DNA of 64,000 nt. It comes from Marinobacter arenosus. GTDB taxonomy: Bacteria > Pseudomonadota > Gammaproteobacteria > Pseudomonadales > Oleiphilaceae. The translations under genes and the position numbers were made by a program. The notes below the pieces were generated by a model. That model ran no database searches and was not told where the DNA came from. It saw only the letters and a program-made list of their open reading frames with translations. The stretch covers positions 2,666,001 to 2,730,000 of the forward strand of contig NZ_JAHVAO010000001.1 in assembly GCF_019264345.1 (NCBI RefSeq), read 5' to 3'. Below, in pieces: positions 56,259-64,000 of the stretch. Position 1 is the stretch's first letter. Every line of letters starts with the position of its first letter.

Positions 56259-57455
56259 TTAAAGCCCGAGAATCATTTTCGACACGATGTTCTTCTGGAT
56301 CTCGTTGGACCCGCCGAAAATCGAGAGCTTGCGATTGTTGAAGTACTGGGCGGAAAGCGGTGCTGCGTTCTCGTCCGACAGGAAGTCACCGTCGTAGTCG
56401 AGGTTGAGTTCTTCCTCCACGAACGGGATGGCGTAGGGACCAATGGCCCGGCGCGCCAGGTCATTGATCGACTGACGGATTTCCGTGCCCTTCACTTTCA
56501 GCATGGAGCTTTCGGCACCGGGTACACCGCCACCCTCGACCGACGCAATGATGCGCAGGTTACTGATGGCGGCGGCCGTCAGGTCGATCTCGACCTTGGC
56601 AATGCGCTGGCTGAAGGATGGATCCTCGATAAGCGGGCGACCGTTCTTGATACGGCGCGAGGCCAGCTGCTTCAGGTGCGCCAGCGCCGCCTTGGACATG
56701 CCGATCCCGGCCAGCCCGGTCCGCTCGTAGGTGAGCAGGTACTTGGCGTAGGTCCAGCCCTTGTCTTCCTCGCCGACCAGGTTCTCCACCGGGACCTTCA
56801 CGTCCTCAAAGAAGACCTCGTTCACCTCGTGCTCACCGTCAAGAGTGATGATCGGCCGCACGGTGATGCCCGGCGTATTCATGTCGATCAGCAGGAAGGA
56901 TATGCCTTCCTGGGCCTTCACCTCGGTGTTGGTGCGAACCAGGCAGAAAATCATGTTGGCGTGCTGGCCCAGGGTGGTCCAGGTCTTCTGGCCATTCACG
57001 ATGTAATGGTCACCGTCGCGCACGGCGCGGGTTTTCAACGAGGCCAGGTCAGAACCGGCGCCCGGCTCGGAATACCCCTGGCACCACCAGTGTTCGCCAC
57101 TGAGGATGCGTGGCAGGTAATGCTGCTTCTGTTCATCATTGCCGAACTTGATGATGACCGGCGCCACCATGTTAACCCCGAATGGAATGGAGCGGGGCAC
57201 CCCGTAGCGGCAGGACTCCTCGTCCCAGATGTGTTTCTGCACCGGGGTCCATTTGACGCCGCCGTATTCTTCCGGCCAGTGGGTGGCATACCAGCCCTGA
57301 GTCACGAGAATCTTCTGCCACCGCTGATGGTCCTCTTTGGACAGGCGGCGGAAGCCTTTCACTTTGGCGGCGATGTCTGCCGGCAGCTTCTCATCCAGGA
57401 ACGCGCGCACTTCATCACGAAAAGCGAGTTCCTCGGCTGTGTAGTTCATGTTCAT
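56259..57455 (-). CDS. Acyl-CoA dehydrogenase, likely partner subunit
   Basis: A 398-residue acyl-CoA dehydrogenase (NYTAEELAFRDEVRAFLDEKLP, GYSEPGAGSDLASLKT, VNGQKTWTT, YERTGLAGIG, IFGGSNEIQKNIVSK). The EPGAGSD flavin loop is intact. The start is the ATG at 57455 preceded by GAGG; a TTG two codons upstream is less likely. It heads the leftward operon with the second dehydrogenase. The two together probably introduce a 2,3-double bond in a bulky acyl-CoA. Confidence 0.91.
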   Translation of the reverse strand: MNMNYTAEELAFRDEVRAFLDEKLPADIAAKVKGFRRLSKEDHQRWQKILVTQGWYATHWPEEYGGVKWTPVQKHIWDEESCRYGVPRSIPFGVNMVAPVIIKFGNDEQKQHYLPRILSGEHWWCQGYSEPGAGSDLASLKTRAVRDGDHYIVNGQKTWTTLGQHANMIFCLVRTNTEVKAQEGISFLLIDMNTPGITVRPIITLDGEHEVNEVFFEDVKVPVENLVGEEDKGWTYAKYLLTYERTGLAGIGMSKAALAHLKQLASRRIKNGRPLIEDPSFSQRIAKVEIDLTAAAISNLRIIASVEGGGVPGAESSMLKVKGTEIRQSINDLARRAIGPYAIPFVEEELNLDYDGDFLSDENAAPLSAQYFNNRKLSIFGGSNEIQKNIVSKMILGL

Positions 57456-57664
57456 GGGCAACCTCGTTTTGCATCACAGCGAAAATATATACCGCATAGC
57501 AGAATTACCTAATGATCGGTCACCGACAGCGTGTCTGTCAATGTCAATGAAACACAAAACCCGAAACCTGGCCGTACGCATTCCTGAAATTTACTTTGAT
57601 GGGTTGTGCTGACAAAAACCTTCATTTAACCTTCGGTTCTCGGAAATTAGTACTGCTTAGTGAA

Positions 57665-57707
57665 ACCGAATATGTTCCGTGTACCGCTTGGCGGAATAAT
57701 ATTCGGT
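57665..57707. promoter_or_regulatory. Inverted repeat upstream of the DcaP-like porin gene
   Basis: ACCGAATATGTTCCG and CGGAATAATATTCGGT form a near-perfect repeat with a 12-nt centre, about 70 bp before the porin ATG. No T run follows, so an operator is more likely than a terminator. The rest of the 57456-57774 gap is AT-rich promoter DNA with no other clear signal. Confidence 0.5.
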
Positions 57708-57774
57708 AATCGAAGCCACTGCTGCTCCGAAGGTTCCAACAATAATCACCAACCCACGCTGTTAGAGGTTTGAG

Positions 57775-59082
57775 ATGACAACAACAAGACTGCCCTTGAG
57801 TAATCGCCGGCCTGCGGCCCTGGCCGCCCTGGCTGCGCTTCCGGTGCTGTGGATGGGCGCCCAGACGGCGTCCGCACAGGACGCCGAGCTACAGGAATTG
57901 CGCGATCGGATCGAGATGTTGGAGTCTCGTCTGGGCACCGGCACCGCCCTGGAGCTCCAAACCGAGAACGACTACCTGCTTCGTGATGGCCGCGGCATCC
58001 GCATCGGTGACACCACCGTTACCATTGGCGGGTTTATCAAGGCCGACGTGCTCGCCGGTTCCAACGGCAACGGCTGGAAAAATGGCTATTCGGTGGGCTT
58101 GCCCCGGACCTTCGCGACCGCTGCGCGGGATGGCGAGAGTGACTGGAAGACCGGCTTCAGTGCCCGCGAAAGTCGCTTTAGCATCGGCACCAAAACCCTG
58201 GATGTCGTCGGCCACGACCTGAACACCTACCTCGAGATGGACTTTAACCAGGGCGCAAACGCCGATGGCAACGAGGTGGTGTCCAACAGTTACGCGCCGC
58301 GTCTGCGCCAGGCCTACGGCGCCTGGAACGACTGGCTGTTCGGGCAGACTTACACCACCTTTACCGACCTGGCGGCCATGCCGGAAATTCTCGACCAGGG
58401 CAAACAGGCCGCGTTTATCTTCCTGCGCCAGCCCATGATCCGGTATACCATGGCCGCCCCGGGCGGTAAGCTGATGCTGGCCCTGGAAAACCCGGAAGAC
58501 GGCTTTGGCACCACCTCCTATGACGACCAGTCCTACCCGGACCTGGTGGCTCGTTACCAGGTGCGTAGCGACCTGGGCATCTACTCGGTGGCAGGTGTGG
58601 TACGTCATCTGGAAGACGACGCCGCCGACGACACCGTCACCACCGGTGCCGTCTCGGTCAGCGCCCGCATTCCCACCATTGGCAAGGACGATCTCCGGCT
58701 GCAGTACAGCTACGGCGCGCTGGGCCGCTACATGGGCCTGTTTACTTACCCGGACGTCGATCTCGCTGCGCAGGCCGGAGGCCAGGTCGAGCCGCTGAAG
58801 ACCTTCGGTGCAACTGCTGCCTACCGGCATTTCTGGAGCCCCAACTGGCGCTCAAACCTGTCGGTCTCCCACGCTGAACTTGCCGACGACCTGACGGCTT
58901 CCCCGGCGGGAACCCTGAGCTACTTCGACGCCTCCACGTCGGTACACGCCAACCTGTTGTGGTCCGCCCACCCCAAACTGACCCTGGGCCTGGAATACGC
59001 CTATTGGAACTTTGGCGAGATTGCCAGCAGTGGCAGCAAGAAGTACGAGCAGGTGATGGCCTCGGCGAAGTTGAGTTTCTGA
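57775..59082 (+). CDS. DcaP-like trimeric outer-membrane porin
   Basis: A 435-residue outer-membrane protein. The signal peptide (to TASAQD) is followed by a short coiled coil (AELQELRDRIEMLESRLG, about 36-53) and a beta-barrel ending in Phe (MASAKLSF), as outer-membrane proteins do. GGFIKADVLAGSNGNGW near the start is the DcaP pattern. DcaP takes up dicarboxylates and similar acids in Acinetobacter. It probably admits the substrate of the acyl-CoA genes. Ribosome site AGAGG; ends at a strong terminator. Confidence 0.88.
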   Translation: MTTTRLPLSNRRPAALAALAALPVLWMGAQTASAQDAELQELRDRIEMLESRLGTGTALELQTENDYLLRDGRGIRIGDTTVTIGGFIKADVLAGSNGNGWKNGYSVGLPRTFATAARDGESDWKTGFSARESRFSIGTKTLDVVGHDLNTYLEMDFNQGANADGNEVVSNSYAPRLRQAYGAWNDWLFGQTYTTFTDLAAMPEILDQGKQAAFIFLRQPMIRYTMAAPGGKLMLALENPEDGFGTTSYDDQSYPDLVARYQVRSDLGIYSVAGVVRHLEDDAADDTVTTGAVSVSARIPTIGKDDLRLQYSYGALGRYMGLFTYPDVDLAAQAGGQVEPLKTFGATAAYRHFWSPNWRSNLSVSHAELADDLTASPAGTLSYFDASTSVHANLLWSAHPKLTLGLEYAYWNFGEIASSGSKKYEQVMASAKLSF

Positions 59083-59135
59083 GTGCCAGGAGAAGCACCA
59101 GAATTGAGTTAACCAGATTTCACTTTGCATCTTCA

Positions 59136-59170
59136 GCCCCGGTAACGTCCCCCGTGCCGGGGCTTTTTTG
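59136..59170 (+). terminator. Intrinsic terminator after the porin gene
   Basis: AGCCCCGG, loop, CCGGGGCT and six T form a strong plus-strand terminator 54 bp after the stop codon. Confidence 0.92.
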
Positions 59171-59322
59171 TGCCCGGACGGCGGTGCCTGACCGGGGGGG
59201 CGGTTGTCGGTTCGAGGGTCAGAAAGTGAGCTATAGTAATGAGTGCCTTGTAACTGCAGGTATGACCAAGGATGGCGGTCTGGTCTAAGCGAGTACCAGA
59301 ATTCAGGATCAGGAGGTCCCCG

Positions 59323-61224
59323 ATGAACCGAAGAGGTTGGCACTGTTGTTTGTTGGCCCTTGCCCTGGGTTTCATGGCCCAGGGAACACACGGCCAGGAT
59401 CTGAGCATCAGCGAAGATGAATACGCCGCGCCGGCGACCCCATATTCCCCCTACGTCGACGATCACTTCCCCCAGAATGTCTATTTTGGTGATACCCATC
59501 TGCACACCGCCTGGTCCGCCGACGCTGGCATGGGCGGAGCAAAACCGGGGCCGGACGTCGCCTACCGCGCCGCGCGCGGCGAGGTGGTCCAAAGCCAGAC
59601 TGCGGGCCCGTTCAAGCTGATTCGACCCCTGGATTTCGTGGTCGTCGCCGACCACGCCGAGAATCTGGGGCTATCGGATTACCTGGAACGCGGTGATCCG
59701 CTCGTGCGCCGCACCGAAGGTGGCGAGCGTTGGTACCAGATGTTCAAGGCCGGGGATGGTTACGATGCGTTCATCGAATGGATCGCGGCCAACGGGCGTG
59801 GTGAGGACATGATCAAGAGTCCGGAGATGGTGGCGGCGGTCTGGCAAAAGGTGATCGACAACGCCGAGAATTATTATGAACCGGGCGTGTTCACCACCTT
59901 TATCGGCTACGAATGGACCTCCGGCCCGGACGGCAACAACCTGCACCGGAATGTGATTTTCCGGGACGGCGCCGACCGGACACGCCAGATCGTGCCATTT
60001 TCCGCACTGGACAGCGACGACCCCGAAGACCTCTGGGACTACCTCGAGGCCTATGAAAAGGACACGGGCGGCCAGGTGCTGGCCATTCCCCACAACGGCA
60101 ACCTGTCCAACGGCATGATGTTCATGCTGGAAACCTTCGACGGTGACGCCTTTGACGAGGCCTACGCCCGGCGGCGAGCCAACTTTGAGCCGGTGGTCGA
60201 GGTGACCCAGCCGAAGGGCACCGGGGAAACTCACCCGTTCCTCTCACCGGATGATGCTTTTGCCGACCACGAGATTATCGACACCTCCAACCTGGCCGGT
60301 TCTGCGGCCAAGGAGCAGGAGATGCTCCGCACCGAATACGCCCGTTCTGCGTTGAAGTTAGGGCTCGCCGAAGCCGAACGGTTGGGTGTGAATCCCTTCA
60401 AATTCGGCATGATCGGTGCCACCGATGCCCACAACGCGCTGCCTTCGACCCGGGAGGAGAACTGGTTCGGCAAGGCCTACATCGTCGAACCCTCGCCCCA
60501 CCGTAAGGAAGGCGTGCTGATCGAAAGCACCGTGGATCCGGAGCTGTCCATTTACGACATTGACCTGGGGGCCTCGGGCCTGGCCGGGGTCTGGGCCACG
60601 GAAAACACCCGGGAAGCCATCTGGGATGCTTTCGCCCGGCGCGAGGTGTTCGCCACCTCGGGCAGTCGGTTGCGGGTGCGGGTGTTCGGAGGCTGGGATT
60701 TCCAGCCGGAAGAGGTGCTGCGCCCGGACTTTGCCGATGCCGGCTACTCACGGGGTGTGCCCATGGGCGGCGATTTGCGGCCGGCGCCCGAAGGCACGGA
60801 TGCGCCGACCTTCATGGTCCGCGCCCTGCGGGATCCGGACGGCGCCAACCTGGACCGGATTCAGATCATCAAGGGCTGGGTTGATGGCGACGGCGAGACT
60901 CAGGAGACGATCTGGGATGTCGCCTGTGCCGGGCGCGACATCGTGGAGGGGGCTTGCGACGGTGACGTCGGCAATACCGTGAACGTGGCCAACGCCAGCT
61001 ACACCAACAACATTGGCAGCGCCGCGTTGGCTGGCCACTGGGCCGACCCCGAGTTCAATCCGGACCAGCGGGCCTTCTACTACGTGCGTGTGCTGGAGAT
61101 CCCGACCCCACGGTGGACGGCCTACGACGCAAAATATTTCCAGATCAAGATGCCGGAAGGGACGCCCATGGAAGTGATCGACCGGGCCTATACCTCACCG
61201 ATCTGGTACACACCGGAGGGCTGA
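59323..61224 (+). CDS. DUF3604 secreted PHP-like protein
   Basis: A 633-residue exported protein. Signal peptide (MNRRGWHCCLLALALGFMAQGTHGQD), then FGDTHLHTAWSADA (about residues 59-72), whose His and Asp residues resemble the metal site of PHP-type phosphoesterases. DFVVVADHAENLGLSDYL, IPHNGNLSNGM and GATDAHNALPS are further likely metal-binding segments. DUF3604 has no established substrate. The ATG at 59323 follows AGGAGG. It leads the operon DUF3604-PpiC-HupE. Confidence 0.88.
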   Translation: MNRRGWHCCLLALALGFMAQGTHGQDLSISEDEYAAPATPYSPYVDDHFPQNVYFGDTHLHTAWSADAGMGGAKPGPDVAYRAARGEVVQSQTAGPFKLIRPLDFVVVADHAENLGLSDYLERGDPLVRRTEGGERWYQMFKAGDGYDAFIEWIAANGRGEDMIKSPEMVAAVWQKVIDNAENYYEPGVFTTFIGYEWTSGPDGNNLHRNVIFRDGADRTRQIVPFSALDSDDPEDLWDYLEAYEKDTGGQVLAIPHNGNLSNGMMFMLETFDGDAFDEAYARRRANFEPVVEVTQPKGTGETHPFLSPDDAFADHEIIDTSNLAGSAAKEQEMLRTEYARSALKLGLAEAERLGVNPFKFGMIGATDAHNALPSTREENWFGKAYIVEPSPHRKEGVLIESTVDPELSIYDIDLGASGLAGVWATENTREAIWDAFARREVFATSGSRLRVRVFGGWDFQPEEVLRPDFADAGYSRGVPMGGDLRPAPEGTDAPTFMVRALRDPDGANLDRIQIIKGWVDGDGETQETIWDVACAGRDIVEGACDGDVGNTVNVANASYTNNIGSAALAGHWADPEFNPDQRAFYYVRVLEIPTPRWTAYDAKYFQIKMPEGTPMEVIDRAYTSPIWYTPEG

Positions 61225-61228
61225 CAGG

Positions 61229-62074
61229 ATGCTGAGTCCATCCATGAAACGACTGGTGCGAGAACCCTTTGTCCACTTCCTGCTGATCGGGGTGGCGCTT
61301 TTCGGACTCTATGGCGGGCTGAACGATGCGCCAGACGAGGTCTCGGGCCAGAACCTCGTGATTACCGAAAGTGACGTCGCCCAACTGGCGAGCAGTTTCC
61401 GGCAGGTCTGGCAGCGACCGCCAACCCGTGATGAGCTGCAGCGCCTGGTTGACAAGTACGTGCAGGAAGAAATCCTGGTCCGGGAGGCCCTGGCCATGGG
61501 GCTCGACACCGGTGATGCGGTGATTCGTCAGCGTCTGAGGCAAAAGATGGAATTTATCCTCGACGGTGCCGTTGCGTCGCTCGAGCCCTCTGACCAGACT
61601 CTGCGAGAGTATTACCGGGCCAATGCGGAACGGTTTACCACCTTACCCAAGGTTGGCTTCCGGCACGTTTTCCTGGGCAAGGCCATGGACGAGACCACGG
61701 TCGGTTCGGCACTGCGAGCGCTCAAGTCCGGTGCGGCTCTGGAGGAGGTTGGGCAGCCAACCCTCCTGCCGCCGGAACTCGGGGCCAGTGTGCGGACCAC
61801 GGTGGATTCGAACTTCGGTGCGGGTTTTTTTGACCAGCTTGTTGCCCTGCCACCGGGTGACTGGGCCGGGCCGGTTGAGTCGGCATTCGGATGGCATCTG
61901 GTCAATGTGACCGGGAAAACCGGAGGCACGCTCCCCGAGTTCGAGCTCATTCGGGACCGGGTGGAAGACGCCTGGCGTCGTGACGCCTCCGAACGGCTGG
62001 GTGAGGAACAGCTTCTGGCCCTGAAGTCTGATTACCGGATCTCGGTGCCGGATGTGGACGGGATATCGCGATGA
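61229..62074 (+). CDS. Membrane-anchored PpiC-type peptidyl-prolyl isomerase
   Basis: A 281-residue protein: an N-terminal anchor helix (FVHFLLIGVALFGLYGGL, about 14-31), a SurA-like helical chaperone segment (about 45-125) and a parvulin domain (about 130-235) ending GPVESAFGWHLVNVTGK, the conserved parvulin end. It likely helps fold the neighbouring secreted DUF3604 or HupE proteins in the periplasm. It overlaps the HupE gene by ATGA and lies 4 bp after DUF3604. Confidence 0.88.
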   Translation: MLSPSMKRLVREPFVHFLLIGVALFGLYGGLNDAPDEVSGQNLVITESDVAQLASSFRQVWQRPPTRDELQRLVDKYVQEEILVREALAMGLDTGDAVIRQRLRQKMEFILDGAVASLEPSDQTLREYYRANAERFTTLPKVGFRHVFLGKAMDETTVGSALRALKSGAALEEVGQPTLLPPELGASVRTTVDSNFGAGFFDQLVALPPGDWAGPVESAFGWHLVNVTGKTGGTLPEFELIRDRVEDAWRRDASERLGEEQLLALKSDYRISVPDVDGISR

Positions 62075-63090
62075 ACACAGTGGTATCGGCGCTTCTTCTG
62101 ACCATCCTCATGGGCATGCCTGCCCTGCTGAAGGCGCACGCGCTGGAACCCGGCTTTCTGAGCCTGGCGCCGGCCGGAAACGACAGCTGGCAGGTGGTCT
62201 GGCGGGTGCCCCAGGTCGGTGGGCAGCCCATGCAGATTGACGCGGTGCTGCCCGAAACCTGCACACCCCGGGTGGCGCCCGGCCCGATGAAGTTTGACGG
62301 GCGTGCCTTTGTCAGCCGCTGGCTGGCCTCCTGCACTGAGGGCCTGGACGGCGGAGTAGTGGCGGTTCGAGGTCTTGACGCCACACGAACGGATGTCCTG
62401 GTTCGTTACAGCCCGGAGCCGGACGCGGAACCCGTGGTTACCCGCCTGACGCCGGACACCATTTCGTTCCAGATTGCCCCGGGTGGCCCGGAGGGATCGG
62501 TGCTGTCCAGCTATTTCGTGCTGGGCGTTGAGCACATCCTCGAGGGCTTTGATCACCTGCTGTTCGTCTTTGCCCTGCTGCTCCTGATTCCGAGCTTCAA
62601 GATGCTGATTGCCGCCCTGACCTCGTTCACAATCGCCCACAGTCTTACCATGGCCGGGGTGACGCTCGGTATGTTCACGCTCCCGGCGCCACCGGTGGAA
62701 GCGGTCATCGCGCTGTCGATTGTGTTCCTTGCCACGGAGCTGGCCCGCCCGGCGGATGACCAGCGCCTGACAGCCCGATATCCCTGGTTGGTGTCGTTTT
62801 CGTTTGGTCTCCTGCACGGCTTCGGCTTTGCCGGGGCACTGCGGGAAATCGGTCTCCCTGAGGGCGATGTTCCCATGGCGCTGCTGAGCTTCAATCTGGG
62901 GGTCGAGGCCGGGCAGATCGCCTTTGTCTGTGGGGTGCTGCTGTGCGGTTACGTGGCGGGACTTGCCATCCGGCACCGGGAGGGCGTCGTGCAATGGTTT
63001 GAGTACACCGGCAGGCGCCTGGCCAGCTACGGCATCGGCGGCCTTGCGTCCTTCTGGCTGGTGGAGCGGGTGGCCGGATTCTGGGTGTAG
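62071..63090 (+). CDS. HupE/UreJ family membrane protein (second copy)
   Basis: A 339-residue paralogue of the protein at 18035-19162: signal peptide (to AHALEPG), periplasmic domain (about 25-145) and a six- or seven-helix His-rich membrane domain with GFDHLLFVFALLLL, SFTIAHSLTMAG and FGLLHGFGFAGAL. The two share the membrane domain closely and the soluble part poorly. HupE/UreJ proteins are linked to metal transport; the cargo here is unknown. Start overlaps ppiC. Confidence 0.87.
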   Translation: MNTVVSALLLTILMGMPALLKAHALEPGFLSLAPAGNDSWQVVWRVPQVGGQPMQIDAVLPETCTPRVAPGPMKFDGRAFVSRWLASCTEGLDGGVVAVRGLDATRTDVLVRYSPEPDAEPVVTRLTPDTISFQIAPGGPEGSVLSSYFVLGVEHILEGFDHLLFVFALLLLIPSFKMLIAALTSFTIAHSLTMAGVTLGMFTLPAPPVEAVIALSIVFLATELARPADDQRLTARYPWLVSFSFGLLHGFGFAGALREIGLPEGDVPMALLSFNLGVEAGQIAFVCGVLLCGYVAGLAIRHREGVVQWFEYTGRRLASYGIGGLASFWLVERVAGFWV

Positions 63091-63199
63091 TACATCGAGA
63101 AAAACTGATATTTACACTCAAAAAGACGATCATAGTTGTGAATTTACTTGTGGTAGAACTGAGCGACCTTGGGCGTTAGAGCCCGCCAAAAGGATGTTC

Positions 63200-63523
63200 A
63201 TGGCTCAACTGCGAGTGTCGCAAAACCGGAATCGTCTCTGCCTGATAATGTTGATGGCACTGATGGTGGTCTATGGAGCAACGGGTTCAGGCCTGTTAGC
63301 AGCTGACCATCCCTTTGATGAACCCGGTTCGTTTCAACCTGCGCTTCTGGATGCCTCCGGGGACTCGCCTTTCGGTGAACCCGGTTCGACCGATCCAGAC
63401 GCCTCGGGCCGCTTCCTGCTTCCCGGATATTCGGGTCACTCGCCGAACCTGTTTTTCATTGAGCCGCCGGCTCGCCTCTTGAGTTTTCCCACCCTGCCGC
63501 AAGGCCCTCCACTCTTCGCCTGA
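63200..63523 (+). CDS. Small exported protein with PF(D/G)EPGS repeats
   Basis: A 107-residue protein with a hydrophobic export signal (LCLIMLMALMVVYGATGSGLLA, cleavage near LAAD). The mature part is short, Pro/Gly-rich, with two copies of a motif (HPFDEPGS, SPFGEPGS) and no cysteines. The ATG at 63200 has AGGA upstream. No family recognised. It follows HupE by 109 bp and may belong to that module. Confidence 0.6.
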   Translation: MAQLRVSQNRNRLCLIMLMALMVVYGATGSGLLAADHPFDEPGSFQPALLDASGDSPFGEPGSTDPDASGRFLLPGYSGHSPNLFFIEPPARLLSFPTLPQGPPLFA

Positions 63524-63627
63524 GTGTCCTTCGTCTGAGTGTCGGCTGAAACCAGTCGGTGCACAGCACTGCTAAGACCAATCCGGTCCATCACAACCAA
63601 CCAAACTTAAGTCTGGAGGTATCATCC

Positions 63628-64000
63628 ATGGCTATAAGGAAGCTGCTGATTGCCAATCGCGGTGAGATTGCAGTCAGAATTGCCCGGGCCTGTAGCGAAC
63701 TGGGTATACGCTCGGTCGCCATTTATTCGAAGGCGGACGAGTATTCCCTGCATGTCAAAAAGGCCGACGAGTCCTATCAGATCAGTCAGGACCCGCTATC
63801 CGGGTACCTGAACCCCCATCACATCGTCAATCTGGCGGTCGAAACCGGCTGCGATGCGCTGCACCCCGGCTACGGATTTCTCTCGGAAAACGCCGAGCTG
63901 CCGGCGATCTGCAAACAGCGGGGGATCACCTTTGTCGGTCCGTCTTCCGAGGCGATTGCCTCCATGGGCGACAAAACCCAGGCCCGGCAGACGGCAGAGG
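63628..64000 (+). CDS. Biotin carboxylase subunit, 5' part only
   Basis: The first 124 codons of a biotin carboxylase: IRKLLIANRGEIAVRIARAC, SVAIYSKAD, and HPGYGFLSENAELP followed by FVGPSSEAIASMGDK are diagnostic of the ATP-grasp carboxylase N-terminal domain. It could be the AccC-like subunit of a two-subunit pyruvate carboxylase or of an acyl-CoA carboxylase; the fragment does not decide. A GGAGGT ribosome site precedes the ATG. The gene runs off the window. Confidence 0.92.
   Translation, partial: MAIRKLLIANRGEIAVRIARACSELGIRSVAIYSKADEYSLHVKKADESYQISQDPLSGYLNPHHIVNLAVETGCDALHPGYGFLSENAELPAICKQRGITFVGPSSEAIASMGDKTQARQTAE

Noticed and set aside
59082..59322. ECF-type promoter (CATCY-N16-CGTWT) before the DUF3604 module
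   Set aside because: CATCT occurs near 59129 but no CGTWT lies 16 nt downstream, and it overlaps the porin terminator. No evidence that the ECF factor controls this module.

Overview
The window reads as chromosomal DNA of a marine gammaproteobacterium, most likely Marinobacter or a close relative. This is inference from uniformly high GC, the protein sequences, and the gene mix: nitrate assimilation, TRAP and sodium symporters, many acyl-CoA enzymes, c-di-GMP enzymes. No rRNA, tRNA, CRISPR array, insertion sequence or phage gene was seen. Both edges cut genes: a nitrate-binding protein on the left and a biotin carboxylase on the right.

1-8.9 kb is nitrate assimilation: nrtA (leftward), nasA (rightward), a PP2C phosphatase/Ser-Thr kinase fusion and a formate/nitrite channel, with a SprT-like gene and a lone hcp between them. 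Each of the three transcription units nrtA, nasA and the channel gene has the same 5' layout: NtrC-like sites, a sigma54 -24/-12 promoter, then a leader with a small hairpin overlapping an intrinsic terminator. This is the architecture of NtrC activation plus NasT/NasR-type (ANTAR) antitermination, although the regulators lie outside the window.

8.9-11.3 kb is an overlapping exbB-exbD-exbD-tonB operon under a Fur-box candidate. One ExbD has the membrane Asp and the other has Asn. 11.4-17.9 kb holds a diguanylate cyclase, a TSUP permease, a lytic transglycosylase, an amidase and an unknown gene. 18-23.5 kb is an ECF sigma/anti-sigma pair diverging from a DUF4331-lipoprotein-TPR-HupE operon. 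Both sides carry matching ECF-type promoter candidates (CATCY-N16-CGTWT).

23.5-43 kb is mostly household and signalling: HDOD protein, metNIQ, 1-Cys peroxiredoxin, AGCS symporter, CBS protein, S-formylglutathione hydrolase, a degenerate HD-GYP protein, a second diguanylate cyclase, MATE and EamA transporters, an Aer-like chemoreceptor, an NSS symporter and a TRAP transporter.

43.3-59.1 kb is a large acyl-CoA catabolic island: enoyl-CoA hydratase, two acyl-CoA ligases, two SDRs, a hotdog thioesterase, three acyl-CoA dehydrogenases, an APH-fold kinase, a SurE paralogue, a ketopantoate-reductase-like protein, MaoC, a class II aldolase and a DcaP-like porin. One dehydrogenase strongly resembles the ACAD10/ACAD11 type, and its neighbouring kinase matches the APH domain fused to it in animals. 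This suggests 4-hydroxyacyl-CoA breakdown through a phosphorylated intermediate.

59.3-63.5 kb is a second HupE/UreJ module (DUF3604 protein, parvulin, HupE, small secreted protein), followed by the start of the biotin carboxylase gene.
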